A DNA stretch of 64,000 nt, taken from NCBI RefSeq assembly GCF_041080655.1, contig NZ_CP163525.1, forward strand, positions 930,001 to 994,000. The letters are read 5' to 3'. The position numbers and the translations under genes were made by a program. Below the pieces are notes generated by a model, which saw only the letters and a program-made list of their open reading frames with translations, searched no databases and had not been told where the DNA came from. Position 1 is the stretch's first letter. Each line of letters opens with the position of its first letter. This DNA is from Streptomyces sp. CG4 (GTDB lineage Bacteria; Actinomycetota; Actinomycetes; Streptomycetales; Streptomycetaceae). Positions 1 to 9,300 of the stretch are shown here, piece after piece.

Positions 1-939
1 GTAAGCGGCGAGCACGACCGCGGACGGGGTCAGGCTGCGGCGCTGGGCGCGGTCCTTCAGGCGCTCCCAGGAGGCCGTGTCCAGTTTCAGGAAGCGGCGG
101 CGGAAGCGGGGCTTCTGGTCCGTCTCGGCGAGCGGAAGGTCCGGGGCGGGCGGCAGGGTGTCGAGCCGGGACCACCAGTAGTCCTTGTCCCGCTGGTGTG
201 CCGGGGAGTCGCGCAGGGCACGCTCGGCGAGCAGGTAGTCGCGGAACTCCACCTCCAGCACGGGCAGTTGGTCCTCCGGGTCTGCGTGCAGGGTCTCGAA
301 CTCGCCGAGCAGGAGCCAGATGCTCGCCCAGTCCGCGATGAGGAAGTCCATCGACAGGTGCAGGACCGCTCGGTCGGGTGTGCGGGTCAGGCGGACCTCG
401 AACAGGGGCCAGTGCGTGGTGTCGTACACCCGGTGGCCCATCTCCTCGCGGAACCGCAGGAGGTCCTCCTCGGACTCCCCGACGGGGACCGTCAGCCGGG
501 GTACGGTCGGCAGGACACGCTGGTGGCCCGCCGGATCGATGACGGCCCGCAGCATGTCGTGGCGGGCGACAAGCCGGTTGAAGGCGGCCTCCGTGCGGGC
601 CGGGTCCAGGTCGGGGTAGTTCACCTCGAGGTAGACGTGGCATGCGACGCCGCCGTAGCCGAAGACCTCGTTGCGGCCGAGGAGGTAGGCGGCCTGTACG
701 TCGGTCAGCGGGAACGGCTCGTGGCGGGCCGCCGGATCGGGGGTGAGCGCGGTGGGCCGGGCCTCGGCCCGCAGACACTCCAGTACGGCCGTCTTGCTGT
801 CCTTGAGGGCCTGGAGTCGTTCGGCACTCAGGGTGCCCTTGGGGGCGCGGTAGCGGAGGGTGCCGTCCTCCTCCCAGAGCTGTACTCCCGCCTGACGCAG
901 GTCCGCTATCAGCTCGGCCGGGGTGGAAGCGGTGGTCAT
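1..939 (-). CDS. NRPS 2, N-terminal part (TubC docking domain + cyclization domain), cut by window edge
   Basis: Only the first 313 residues are inside the window. Residues 1-55 match a TubC-type N-terminal docking domain (LRYRAPKGTLSAERL core), which receives an intermediate from an upstream carrier protein. From about residue 70 a heterocyclization (Cy) domain begins (HEPFPLTDVQAAYLLGR). It carries the Cy signature D-x4-D-x2-S as DFLIADWAS in place of the HHxxxDG of normal condensation domains. Cy domains condense and cyclodehydrate Cys, Ser or Thr to thiazoline or oxazoline. The ATG is preceded by AAGGAGA and overlaps the stop of the upstream oxidase gene (ATGA), so it is the last visible gene of the operon starting at 13869. 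Adenylation, carrier and release domains must lie to the left of the window. Confidence 0.93.
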   Translation of the reverse strand, partial: MTTASTPAELIADLRQAGVQLWEEDGTLRYRAPKGTLSAERLQALKDSKTAVLECLRAEARPTALTPDPAARHEPFPLTDVQAAYLLGRNEVFGYGGVACHVYLEVNYPDLDPARTEAAFNRLVARHDMLRAVIDPAGHQRVLPTVPRLTVPVGESEEDLLRFREEMGHRVYDTTHWPLFEVRLTRTPDRAVLHLSMDFLIADWASIWLLLGEFETLHADPEDQLPVLEVEFRDYLLAERALRDSPAHQRDKDYWWSRLDTLPPAPDLPLAETDQKPRFRRRFLKLDTASWERLKDRAQRRSLTPSAVVLAAY

Positions 940-2315
940 CGATCGTTCTCCTTGGCCGCGAGGGGCGGAATGTTGGCGTTGAAGCGGAAGAGGTTGTCCG
1001 GGTCCCAGGTGTCCTTCACGCGGGCCAGACGGGCGTACGTGACGTCCGGGTAGGCGGCGCGCACCCAGTGGGGCTCCGGGTCGGGCAGAAGGTTGACGTA
1101 GGGCCCTTCGGTCACCTCCTGGAGTGCCTGCCAGGCACTGCGCGCCGGTGTGAGGTGCTCGGAGCTGTCGGCGTTGCCGTACCACTGGGCGCACAGCTCG
1201 ACGAACCAGCCGGCGTCGCGGTGTGTGAAGGCGGTGGGCCCGGCCGGGGCACGCCTGATGGCGCCGCCGAGGGCGCCGAGGACGACGGAGAAGTTGGGGC
1301 CCGCCGTCTTCCAGTGGCCGAGGAGCAGGTCGAGGGTGGTGTCGGTGAGGTCGGTGAGGAGTTCGCCGCGGTTGTACACGTGCTGGCGCGTGACGTCGGG
1401 CGGGGACGGGAGCAGGCGCTGGTAGGTGGTGTAAGGGAGGCGGGTGACCCGGTCGGCGACCGGGCGGGCCGTGCCGTGGCGCAGGGGTGCGAGCACCTCG
1501 TCGGCCTGCTCGGGCGGCCCGAACCAGCTGGGGACGAGTACCGCGCACCGTTCGAAGTGCAGGTGCTCGGGGACGAAGGGCAGGGGCGGCGCGGTCCACA
1601 AGAGCGCGATCAGCGAGGCTTCGTCCGGGGCGCCGGCCAGCCAGTCGCGAGCCGTCCGCAGAGCGGCGGGCGCCTGGCCTGCGGGGTGGACCAGCGGGCC
1701 GGCGACGACGCCGTCCACCGGGTGCAGACGGAATCCGAAGCGGGTGACGACGCCGAAGTTGCCGCCGCCTCCGCGCAGCGCCCAGAACAGGTCCGGGTGG
1801 GTGTCGGCGTCGGCGCGCAGGTGGCGCCCGTCGGCGGTCACCAGGTCGAAGAAGGTGACGTTGTCGCTGGTGAGCCCGTGCTGGCGGGACAGGTCGCCGA
1901 CGCCGCCGCCCAGGGTGTGGCCGGCGATGCCGACGTCGGCGTTGCGGGGGCCGGGCACGGCAAGGCCGTGCTCCTGCGTTGCGGCGTCGAACTCGCCCCA
2001 CGTCAGACCGGGTTCGGCGACGGCGGTCCGGGCGACGGGGTCGATGTCGATCCGCTTCATGCCGCCGAGGTCGATGACCACGCCGTCGTCACACGTGCCC
2101 CAGCCCGCCACGTTGGCACCGCCGCCCCGGACGGCGACGGGCAGCCCGTGGCCCCGGGCGTGGGCCAGGACGGCGATCACGTCGTCCGCGTCGGTGCAGC
2201 GGGCGATCAGGACGGGGCGCCGGTCGGCGCGGGCGTTACGGACGCGGCGGGCCCGGTCGTATCCGGGCGCGCCGGGAGTGAGGAGGCGGCCGCCGAATCC
2301 GGGAAGTGTCTCCAC
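936..2315 (-). CDS. FAD-binding oxidoreductase, BBE-like, lacking the flavin-linking His
   Basis: A 459-residue berberine-bridge-enzyme-like oxidase. The FAD_binding_4 (PP-loop) domain spans about residues 35-205, with GIAGHTLGGGVGDLSRQHG and LFWALRGGGGNFGVVT. The C-terminus ends in the usual BBE tail (TWDPDNLFRFNANIPP). In this family FAD is normally linked to the His of a GGGH motif; here the motif reads RGGGANVAG, with Ala (GCC codon), and there is no Cys before GIAGHTLGGG. The flavin is therefore probably non-covalent. Start GTG has GGAG six bases upstream. It lies 3 bp after the VOC gene and overlaps NRPS 2 by 4 bp. By position it could oxidize a thiazoline or a released product; that role is inferred. 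Confidence 0.88.
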   Translation of the reverse strand: METLPGFGGRLLTPGAPGYDRARRVRNARADRRPVLIARCTDADDVIAVLAHARGHGLPVAVRGGGANVAGWGTCDDGVVIDLGGMKRIDIDPVARTAVAEPGLTWGEFDAATQEHGLAVPGPRNADVGIAGHTLGGGVGDLSRQHGLTSDNVTFFDLVTADGRHLRADADTHPDLFWALRGGGGNFGVVTRFGFRLHPVDGVVAGPLVHPAGQAPAALRTARDWLAGAPDEASLIALLWTAPPLPFVPEHLHFERCAVLVPSWFGPPEQADEVLAPLRHGTARPVADRVTRLPYTTYQRLLPSPPDVTRQHVYNRGELLTDLTDTTLDLLLGHWKTAGPNFSVVLGALGGAIRRAPAGPTAFTHRDAGWFVELCAQWYGNADSSEHLTPARSAWQALQEVTEGPYVNLLPDPEPHWVRAAYPDVTYARLARVKDTWDPDNLFRFNANIPPLAAKENDR

Positions 2316-2318
2316 GGT

Positions 2319-3023
2319 CTACTCCGTCCGGGCCGGTGCGGTCAGCACCGCGCCGTGGAGTCGGCCCGGATCCAACGGTGCGGCGAGACCGTCGACTTCG
2401 ACGGCGACGACTCCGGTGCCGGGAGCGGCTTCGACGCCAAGCGTGCCGTCCGGCTCCACATGGGCGGCGAGCGCGTCGAAGGCGGCCCGATGGCGCTCGG
2501 CCACGCCCAGGCGGACCCGGCTGATGCGCCGGGTCCCATTGGGGTGGTGCACCGTAGCCGGGCGCTGCGGCGGGTCGTAGGCGGAGACCACGAACGGCAG
2601 CCGCGCGGGCTGCGTGGCGAGGAACTGGTACCGCACGAGGTCGCCGTCCGGGCGGGTACGACGGCCCTTCATCACGCGCGACACGCGGACACCCCCGGCC
2701 CTCAGTGCCCCATGCACTGCGCCGAGTTCCGTGTCGTCGGTCTCCAGTGCCAGGTCACGCCAGCCCTCGCCCGCGCGGGCCCAACGGGCCAGCCGGTCAC
2801 CGGCCACCCTGCCGTGCACGGCGGCCATGGGCCACCTCGCGAGGCGGAATGCGGGCGGCAGCTGGAAGAACTCGATGAACGGCCCTTCCTCGAACCACAG
2901 CAGGGCGTTGTGGGCGCGCTCGGGAGCGCTGCCGTAGGCGACGGTGAAGCCCAGCTCTTCGTAGTCCCGTACGACCGACCTGACGTCGTCGACCTTGCAC
3001 AGGACGTGGCTGCAACGCAGCAC
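2319..3023 (-). CDS. VOC / glyoxalase-like domain protein
   Basis: A 234-residue protein opening with VLRCSHVLCKVDDV, a beta-strand and helix typical of vicinal-oxygen-chelate (glyoxalase-like) domains, followed by GFTVAYGS and LLWFEEGPFIEFFQLP. I place the start at GTG 3023 because GGAAGGGA lies six bases upstream. An ATG at 3041 in frame has no ribosome binding site. It sits between the reductase-methyltransferase and the flavin oxidase in the metallophore operon. Metal-ligand residues could not be assigned with certainty, so whether it is an enzyme or a binding/protection protein is open. Confidence 0.8.
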   Translation of the reverse strand: MLRCSHVLCKVDDVRSVVRDYEELGFTVAYGSAPERAHNALLWFEEGPFIEFFQLPPAFRLARWPMAAVHGRVAGDRLARWARAGEGWRDLALETDDTELGAVHGALRAGGVRVSRVMKGRRTRPDGDLVRYQFLATQPARLPFVVSAYDPPQRPATVHHPNGTRRISRVRLGVAERHRAAFDALAAHVEPDGTLGVEAAPGTGVVAVEVDGLAAPLDPGRLHGAVLTAPARTE

Positions 3024-3053
3024 GGTGTTCCCTTCCCCCATGTGACGGTGTAT

Positions 3054-5258
3054 TCAGCAGACTCGGGCGGCGAACAGCCGCTGCCCCAGCGGCGCCAGCG
3101 GGTGCGCCTCGTCCGGCGCCGTGACGATCTGGCGGAACCCCGCTCCCGCCAGGGCCTCCAGCCACTGCTCCCGAGTGAGGAAGGTGGTGTCGGTGGCCTC
3201 TCGGGCGTCTTCGGCGGCGGTCATCATGAACGCCTGTGAGGCGAGGATCTCCAGGTGTTCGCGGGTGGGTTCGGTGACCAGCAGGACTCCACCCGGCGCA
3301 AGCAGCCCGGCCAGGTGGCGCATGGTCGCGTCCGTGTCCCGCGCGTTGTTCAGCACGCCCGCGGCGATGACGACGTCCGCGGCAGTGGGCACGAGTCCCT
3401 GTCCGGCCGGGTCCTGGTCGACGTCGTAAAGCCCGTGCCGGATCCAGGGATGAGCGGCATGGCGTTCCTTGGCGACGGAGACGAAGAAGTGGGAGACGTC
3501 GGTGAACAGATAGTCCACGGGCGGTCGCCCACGGCCGTTCTCGCGCAGGGCCGTGATGACTGCTTCCGTCGTCGCACCGGTACCCGCGCCGACTTCGGTG
3601 ATCCGCAGCGGACGGGCGGCGTTGCGTACGGCGGCAAGGGAGCGTACGGCGGCGGCGACAGCGGTGTTCAGATAGCGGGCGGTGATGGTCTCGCGGTACA
3701 CGGCGTCCGCGACGTCGGTCCGGCCCTCGGGGAAGAGCAGCAGGGCGGCCTGCTGTTCGTCCCTCATCAGCTCGGGCAGGCATTCGGCGTTGCGCCGCAG
3801 GTAGGTGACGAACTCCCGGGTGCCGAGGCCCCGTTGCCAGGTGCCGGCGGCAAGGTCCCACGCTCGGTTCACCGCCGCGGAATCGACCGGAGCCGAGCCC
3901 CGGAACCACTCGTTCTCCCGCGTCACCACCGCTCGGTCCGCCAGCACGCGCAGCCAGCGCCGGATCAGTGGGCGGTGTCGGGACGCAACCTGGGCGGCGT
4001 CCAGGATCTCCTCGGCTGAGCAAGTCGACTGAGGATCGTCCAAGATCCCCGCCTGCTGGAGCGCGGCCAGCATCGACTTCAGCACCGCGTCGTCGAGCTG
4101 TCGTACGAAGTCGTCCACCAGCCGACGGTCCACGGCGCCCACGTGGCGGTCCGCCTCGCAGGTCGCGTACCGGATCAGGTCCGACAAGCCGACCTCCCCA
4201 GCCAACTCATCTGCTGCAAGCGGCCGGTGTGCCTGACCCGGCTGGAGCGTCGGATAGCCCAGCTCCTTGGTGAGGTCCTGCCACATCCGGCACAGCGTCA
4301 GGTGGTACTGGTCGGGCCGCTCGGCCAGCGGGTCGCCCAGGATCGCGGCGCGTACTGCTCGAAGGTCCTCGCCGATGGCGGTCGGCCACTGCTCGCGCAG
4401 CACGTTCCGGTACGCGGCCGGCGCCGCGGTGCTCAGCACGGACGTAGTGGGCTCGGCGAGATGGCTGCCGTCGGGGTCGTCGAAGTCGAAGCGGTTCTTC
4501 ACCGCTTCGGGGATGTGCAGGCGCGGGCTCCACAGCACCGGGCCGTGCGGGTCGGTGAGGGTGAGGCTGCCGCCGGCCGTACCGAGGGTGACGCGGTGCA
4601 GCAGGTGCAGGTGGTTGTCGGGATCGTCGGGATCGACCTGGTTGTGCACCCGCAGGGTCAGAGGTGCCCAGCCGATCGTGCCGGTCAGTACCGCGAACGG
4701 CGTGTCGCCGTCCTTGGCAGTGGCACTCACCCCCCAGGGCCGCACGCTCCCGAGCGCCTCGCCCAGAAGATGGAGCAGCGGGAAGGCGACCTGCGACGCA
4801 CAGGCGGCGTCGACGTAGGCCACGGGCTGCCGTTCGCGCGCCGTGCGGGCGGCCCGGATGAACCGCCGCACCTCCGGCAGCCGCACATACAGGTCTCCGA
4901 GCCGGTAGCGCACCCCGTGCTTGCGCGCCGCGCGCAGACACGCCGCCAGGTCGTCGTGATGCACCGGCTGCTCCTGGACGACATTGATGCCACGGTGCAG
5001 CAGCCGCAGCGCCAGGTCGGTGCCGGTTCCGCCCAGGACGCCGGAGCGGACGACGACGCACGCGAGGTCGATGTCACCGGGCAGTCGGTCCACGTCCGTG
5101 TACAGCGGTACGCCATGCCGCGCGGCGCACTCGACCGAACGCTCACTTCCGGCCGCTAGAACGCCGACGACCTCGAACTCCTCTGGCATCCTGGCCAGGG
5201 CGGCGAGATAGAACTGGCCGAAGGTCGTGCCGCACACGACCGTCCGAAGCCGCTTCAC
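3054..5258 (-). CDS. Thiazolinyl-imine reductase fused to a SAM methyltransferase
   Basis: A 734-residue fusion. Residues 1 to about 360 match the Irp3/YbtU/PchG family of NAD(P)H-dependent thiazolinyl imine reductases. They show a Rossmann motif VVCGTTFGQFYLAAL at the N-terminus, LLHRGINVVQEQPVHH, and a Gfo/Idh-like C-terminal half. These enzymes reduce a carrier-bound thiazoline to thiazolidine. Residues about 390-734 form a class I methyltransferase unit with motif I EVGAGTG beginning at E555, resembling methyltransferase inserts of NRPS adenylation domains. The usual reductase is about 360 residues and single-domain. Start GTG 5258 overlaps the preceding stop (GTGA) and has GAGGAGGG six bases upstream. 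A longer upstream reading frame lies inside the preceding gene and is rejected. Confidence 0.9.
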   Translation of the reverse strand: MKRLRTVVCGTTFGQFYLAALARMPEEFEVVGVLAAGSERSVECAARHGVPLYTDVDRLPGDIDLACVVVRSGVLGGTGTDLALRLLHRGINVVQEQPVHHDDLAACLRAARKHGVRYRLGDLYVRLPEVRRFIRAARTARERQPVAYVDAACASQVAFPLLHLLGEALGSVRPWGVSATAKDGDTPFAVLTGTIGWAPLTLRVHNQVDPDDPDNHLHLLHRVTLGTAGGSLTLTDPHGPVLWSPRLHIPEAVKNRFDFDDPDGSHLAEPTTSVLSTAAPAAYRNVLREQWPTAIGEDLRAVRAAILGDPLAERPDQYHLTLCRMWQDLTKELGYPTLQPGQAHRPLAADELAGEVGLSDLIRYATCEADRHVGAVDRRLVDDFVRQLDDAVLKSMLAALQQAGILDDPQSTCSAEEILDAAQVASRHRPLIRRWLRVLADRAVVTRENEWFRGSAPVDSAAVNRAWDLAAGTWQRGLGTREFVTYLRRNAECLPELMRDEQQAALLLFPEGRTDVADAVYRETITARYLNTAVAAAVRSLAAVRNAARPLRITEVGAGTGATTEAVITALRENGRGRPPVDYLFTDVSHFFVSVAKERHAAHPWIRHGLYDVDQDPAGQGLVPTAADVVIAAGVLNNARDTDATMRHLAGLLAPGGVLLVTEPTREHLEILASQAFMMTAAEDAREATDTTFLTREQWLEALAGAGFRQIVTAPDEAHPLAPLGQRLFAARVC

Positions 5259-6346
5259 AGGGCACCCTCCTCGACCGTGGTGAGCTCGTGGATCGCCGCG
5301 TCGTGCACGCGTAGGTCGCACAGCCCCGGCTCGCCCGTCAGCCGGTCGACCGTGGCGAGCGGATCGAGGGCCGTGTCCGCCCAGTGCGTGCCCTGCGGCA
5401 CTTCGCCGCGCAGGACAGGGAGGGCCGCGGCCGCGGTGACGGCGCCGGTGAGCTGGGCGATGCCCGGTGCACGCAGGACAGCCGTGCGGCTCGCCGGCTG
5501 TCCGGCACGCGTGCCGTCGAGCTGGACGAGGAGGGTCACGTACGGCGTGCGGCCGGCCGTGTCGAGGGCGGTCGCGCGGCACAGGTCCGCCACGGCGTCG
5601 GCGCGGTCCGCGGTGCGGGATCCGGCCAGCGCCGCCGCCAGGTGCTCGCCGTCCACCGCCGTGTACCAGTTTCCGTGCCTGAGTGAAAGGTCGCGGGCGA
5701 GCCGCTCGGTCTCGCCGTCCAGGTAGGGGAAGGCCGTCACCTCGCGGAGGAAGTACGGCAGTCGGTGATCCGTCAGGCGGAGCAGTGCGCCGGAGCGGCG
5801 GGCACCGTCACGCCAGGCGGCGAGGGGCTCGTTGGCGCCGTCGAGGACTCCGTCCAGGTAGTCGTCGGCGCCGGTCGCGGTGAAGCGGTCGAACACACCG
5901 GAGTACGCGGTCAGTCCGTGCACGGTGTCGAAGTGCTCAGCCGCCAGCCAGCGGGGCAGCAGTCCCGACAGACCCGGCAGCGCGCCCGCGTCGTACAGGG
6001 CGGTGCGTTCGCCGACGGCGCTGCGGACGTGGTCGAGCCGTCCGCCGCCTCCGGCGTCGACGAGATGGGCGCCCGCCATCAGTGCGGCGAACGTGACCTG
6101 CTGAGAGGTGCGGTGCGACGGGCCCGCACAGTTCACCACCAGGTCACAGCCCCGGACGAAGGCGGCGAGCGAGGCCGGGGCGTCGATGTCGACGGCGACC
6201 GCCTCGGCGTGCGGGAGCTGTCCGGTGAGCTCTTTCGCCCGCACGTCGTCTCGTCCGCCGATCCGCAGCGGTCCGGCTTCCCATCGGGCAAGCAGCCGGG
6301 CCGCGTGGGCGCCGACCGCGCCGTATCCACCCAGTATGCCGATCAC
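5255..6346 (-). CDS. Saccharopine dehydrogenase-like NAD(P)-binding protein
   Basis: A 363-residue protein beginning VIGILGGYGAVGAHAARLL, a classic Rossmann GxGxxG dinucleotide fold of the saccharopine-dehydrogenase N-terminal family. VVNCAGPSHRTSQQV and HLVDAGGGGR follow, where family members bind the nicotinamide. The C-terminal half ends in HELTTVEEGAL. Start GTG 6346 overlaps the stop of NRPS 1 (GTGA) and has GAGGAGGG as ribosome binding site. The same 8-base coupling sequence precedes the next gene, so both genes share nearly identical C-terminal codons. Its substrate is unknown; position suggests tailoring of an NRPS-bound or released thiazoline/oxazoline intermediate. Confidence 0.85.
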   Translation of the reverse strand: MIGILGGYGAVGAHAARLLARWEAGPLRIGGRDDVRAKELTGQLPHAEAVAVDIDAPASLAAFVRGCDLVVNCAGPSHRTSQQVTFAALMAGAHLVDAGGGGRLDHVRSAVGERTALYDAGALPGLSGLLPRWLAAEHFDTVHGLTAYSGVFDRFTATGADDYLDGVLDGANEPLAAWRDGARRSGALLRLTDHRLPYFLREVTAFPYLDGETERLARDLSLRHGNWYTAVDGEHLAAALAGSRTADRADAVADLCRATALDTAGRTPYVTLLVQLDGTRAGQPASRTAVLRAPGIAQLTGAVTAAAALPVLRGEVPQGTHWADTALDPLATVDRLTGEPGLCDLRVHDAAIHELTTVEEGAL

Positions 6347-9300
6347 AGTGCTCCCTCCTCGGTCCCGTCCAGCTGGGCGAGTTCGGCGCCGAGGCATTCC
6401 GCGACCCGTTCGAGGGTCGGGCCGGCGAACAGGCGTCGCAGCGGCAGCTGGATGCCGTAGTGCCGGTCGACCCGGGCGAGGAAGCGGGTCGCGAGCAGGC
6501 TGTCGCCGCCCAGAGTGAAGAAGCTCTGCCGACGGCCCACCGCCGGCACACCCAGCAGTTCGGTCCACATCACCGCCAGGGCCTGCTCCAGCTCGCCCTG
6601 CGGGGGCTCGTCCGGGTCCTCGCCGTTCTGCGCGGCCGACACGAGGGCGGTGACCGTGGCGCGGTCGACCTTGCCGTTGGCACCGAGCGGCAGCCATGGC
6701 AGGACGGCGAGCCGCTCGGGCACCATGTGCGCGGGCAGGTGCTGTGCCGCATGGGTGCGCAGTGCGGCCGGGTCGAGGTCGACGGCGTCTTCGGGCCGGT
6801 GGGCCTGGAGCAGTTCGGTGAAGGAGTCGCCGAGGACGTGGTGCCTGACGTCGTGGAAGCCGGCGGCGCCCAGCAGTTCCGCCCAACGGGCGGCGGACAG
6901 TATCGGCGTGCCCGCGGCCCGCCGTTCCCGGTCGAAGCCTGCATACCCACCGTCCAGCAGGGCCGCGGTGAGCAGGGCGACCGGCGTGAGCTCGGCTCGC
7001 TCCACGGCCAGCAGCATTCCGCCGCGCCGTGTCAGCAGTGCGGCCAGCGCCGGACCGTGGGACGGGTCCGGGTGCCGGTGCAGTATCTGGTCGGCCAGGA
7101 CGACGTCGAAGCTGTGCCGCAGCTCGTCGGGGAGCAGCAGTCCGGGCAGACGGTGGCAGGCGGTCTCGTGCGGCAGCCCGGCGAGCCGCTGCCGCGCGGC
7201 TTCCACGAGGTCCGGGTCGCCGTCCAGCAGCGTGTACCGCAGCTGCTCGGGAGCCAGCCGGTCCAGCAGCCGCGCGGCCCACGCTCCGTCCCCGCCACCG
7301 AGCTCGGCGACTTCCACCGGGCGGCGCAGCTTGTCGGCCAACCGCCGGATACGCTGCGCGACCTCATGCACGGCATCCTCACTGCCGGGGTCGGCTGCGG
7401 CGAGGCGGGCGGGGGCGAGGACATCGTCGGCGAGCAGGACGGAGGCGTCCAGTCGCCCGGCCAGGATGTACCGGAAGTCGTCGATCCGGTCGGTGAGCCG
7501 CTGGTGGGCGCGGCTGATCAGGCCGGAGTATGCATCTGTGTGCGCCGCAGGCGGCGCTGCCGGGGCCTCGGGCCCGGGGGCGTACACGCCCGCGTCGTCC
7601 ACGAGCACCTTGCGTTCTGCCAGCCACCGCAGCCACAACCGCAGGACGGGCAGGTGCGTCTCGGCCACACCCAGACGTGCCGCCCATTCGTCGGCGGTGA
7701 GCCCCGAGGCCACGTCGCTCAGGCCGAGCAGCTGCGCAAGGAAGGATTCCGCCGCCGCGCTCTCCACGCGCCGGGCCCGGTCCCGGAACTCCACTGTGGA
7801 GGAGGTGAGCTGTGCTCCGGTGAGACCGGCCGCCGTCGAGCCGTTCGCCGGGACGACGGTGGCGGTCAGACGCCGTGCGGCACCTTCACCCGCCACGGTG
7901 ACGAGGGCTCGGCCCACGCCAGGAGCATCCCGCAGTGCCGCTTCGATCTCGCCGAGTTCGATGCGGTGGCCGCGGATCTTGACCTGGTGGTCGGCGCGGC
8001 CCAGGAACTCCAGCGTGCCATCGGGCCAGTACCTGCCGAGGTCACCGGTCCGGTACCAGCGCTCCCCGCCCACGGTCACGAACTGCCGCCGCGTCAGCTC
8101 TGGTGCGCTGCGGTAGCCGAGGGCCACACCCGCGCCGCCGATCCACAGTTCGCCCGGCACCCAGTCGGGGCAGTCGCGTCCATGCGCGTCCACGACACGG
8201 AAGCGCTGTCCGCGCAGTGGACGCCCGTAGGGGACGGACTTCCAGGCGGGATCGACCTCGCTGACCTCGTGGACGTTGGACCAGATCGCGGCCTCGGTGG
8301 CTCCGCCCAGGGCGAGGAACCGGCACCACGGGCTCTGCTCGGCCAGCCGGGCCGGCAGGTCGAGGCCCACCCAGTCGCCGGAGACGAGCGCGAGCCGCAG
8401 CATGTCGGGTGCCTGGGCGCCGCTCTCGGCGGTGACGAGCAGCATGTCCAGCAGGGCGGGCACGGTGTTCCAGACAGTGATCCGGTGGCGGCGCACGAGG
8501 TCGAGCCAGCGGCGGGCGTCGCGCCGCTCGTCCTCACCGATCAGGACCATCGCGCCGCCCGCCGACAGCGGCCCGAAGACGTCGTACACGGACAGGTCGA
8601 AGTCGAGCGCGGACACGGCGAGCACCCGGTCGGAATCGGTGACCTCGTAGCGCTGGTTGATGTCCGTGACGGTGTTGGCGGCCGCCTGGTGGGTGATCTC
8701 GACGCCCTTGGGGTCGCCGGTGGAGCCGGAGGTGAAGATGACATAGGCGAGCGCGTGGGCCGGCACGTCGACGGGAGCGGCGGCCACGTCCATCGAGGGC
8801 GCCGCGTCCACCGGTACGGCCGTGACCCCGCCCCCGGCCTGGACACCGGGCTCCGTGACGGCGAAGCGGACGCCCGAGAGGCGGTGGATGCGCTCACGGC
8901 GGGCGGAAGGCTGGTCGACCCCGACGGGCACATACGCCGCTCCGGCGGCGAGCACACCGAGTACGGCCACGATCTGGTCGGGCCCCTTGGGCACGCTGAT
9001 GGCGATGGTCTCACTGCGCCGGACGCCCCGTTCGACGAGGACGGTGGCCAGGCGGAGGGCGCGGTCGGCGAGCTGACCGTAGGTCAGGCGCTCGCCGTCG
9101 CCCCACAGCAGCGCGATCCGCTGGGGCTGGTCGGCGGCGCGGCGGAAGAAGCCGGTGTGCAGCAGGCCGGGGACGCCGGGTCCGGTGGCGTTGACGGCGG
9201 CGCGGGTCGCGTGCTGGCCGGCGGGCAGAAGCTCGGGGGCGGGAGTGTTCCAGTCGCCGGTGGCCAGCCAGTCCAGCAGCCGCAGATACGCCTCGAACAT

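Noticed and set aside
1068..3239. 723-codon plus-strand open frame
   Set aside because: Shadow of the flavin oxidase and VOC genes; no domain and shadow-like Gly/Ala/Arg composition.
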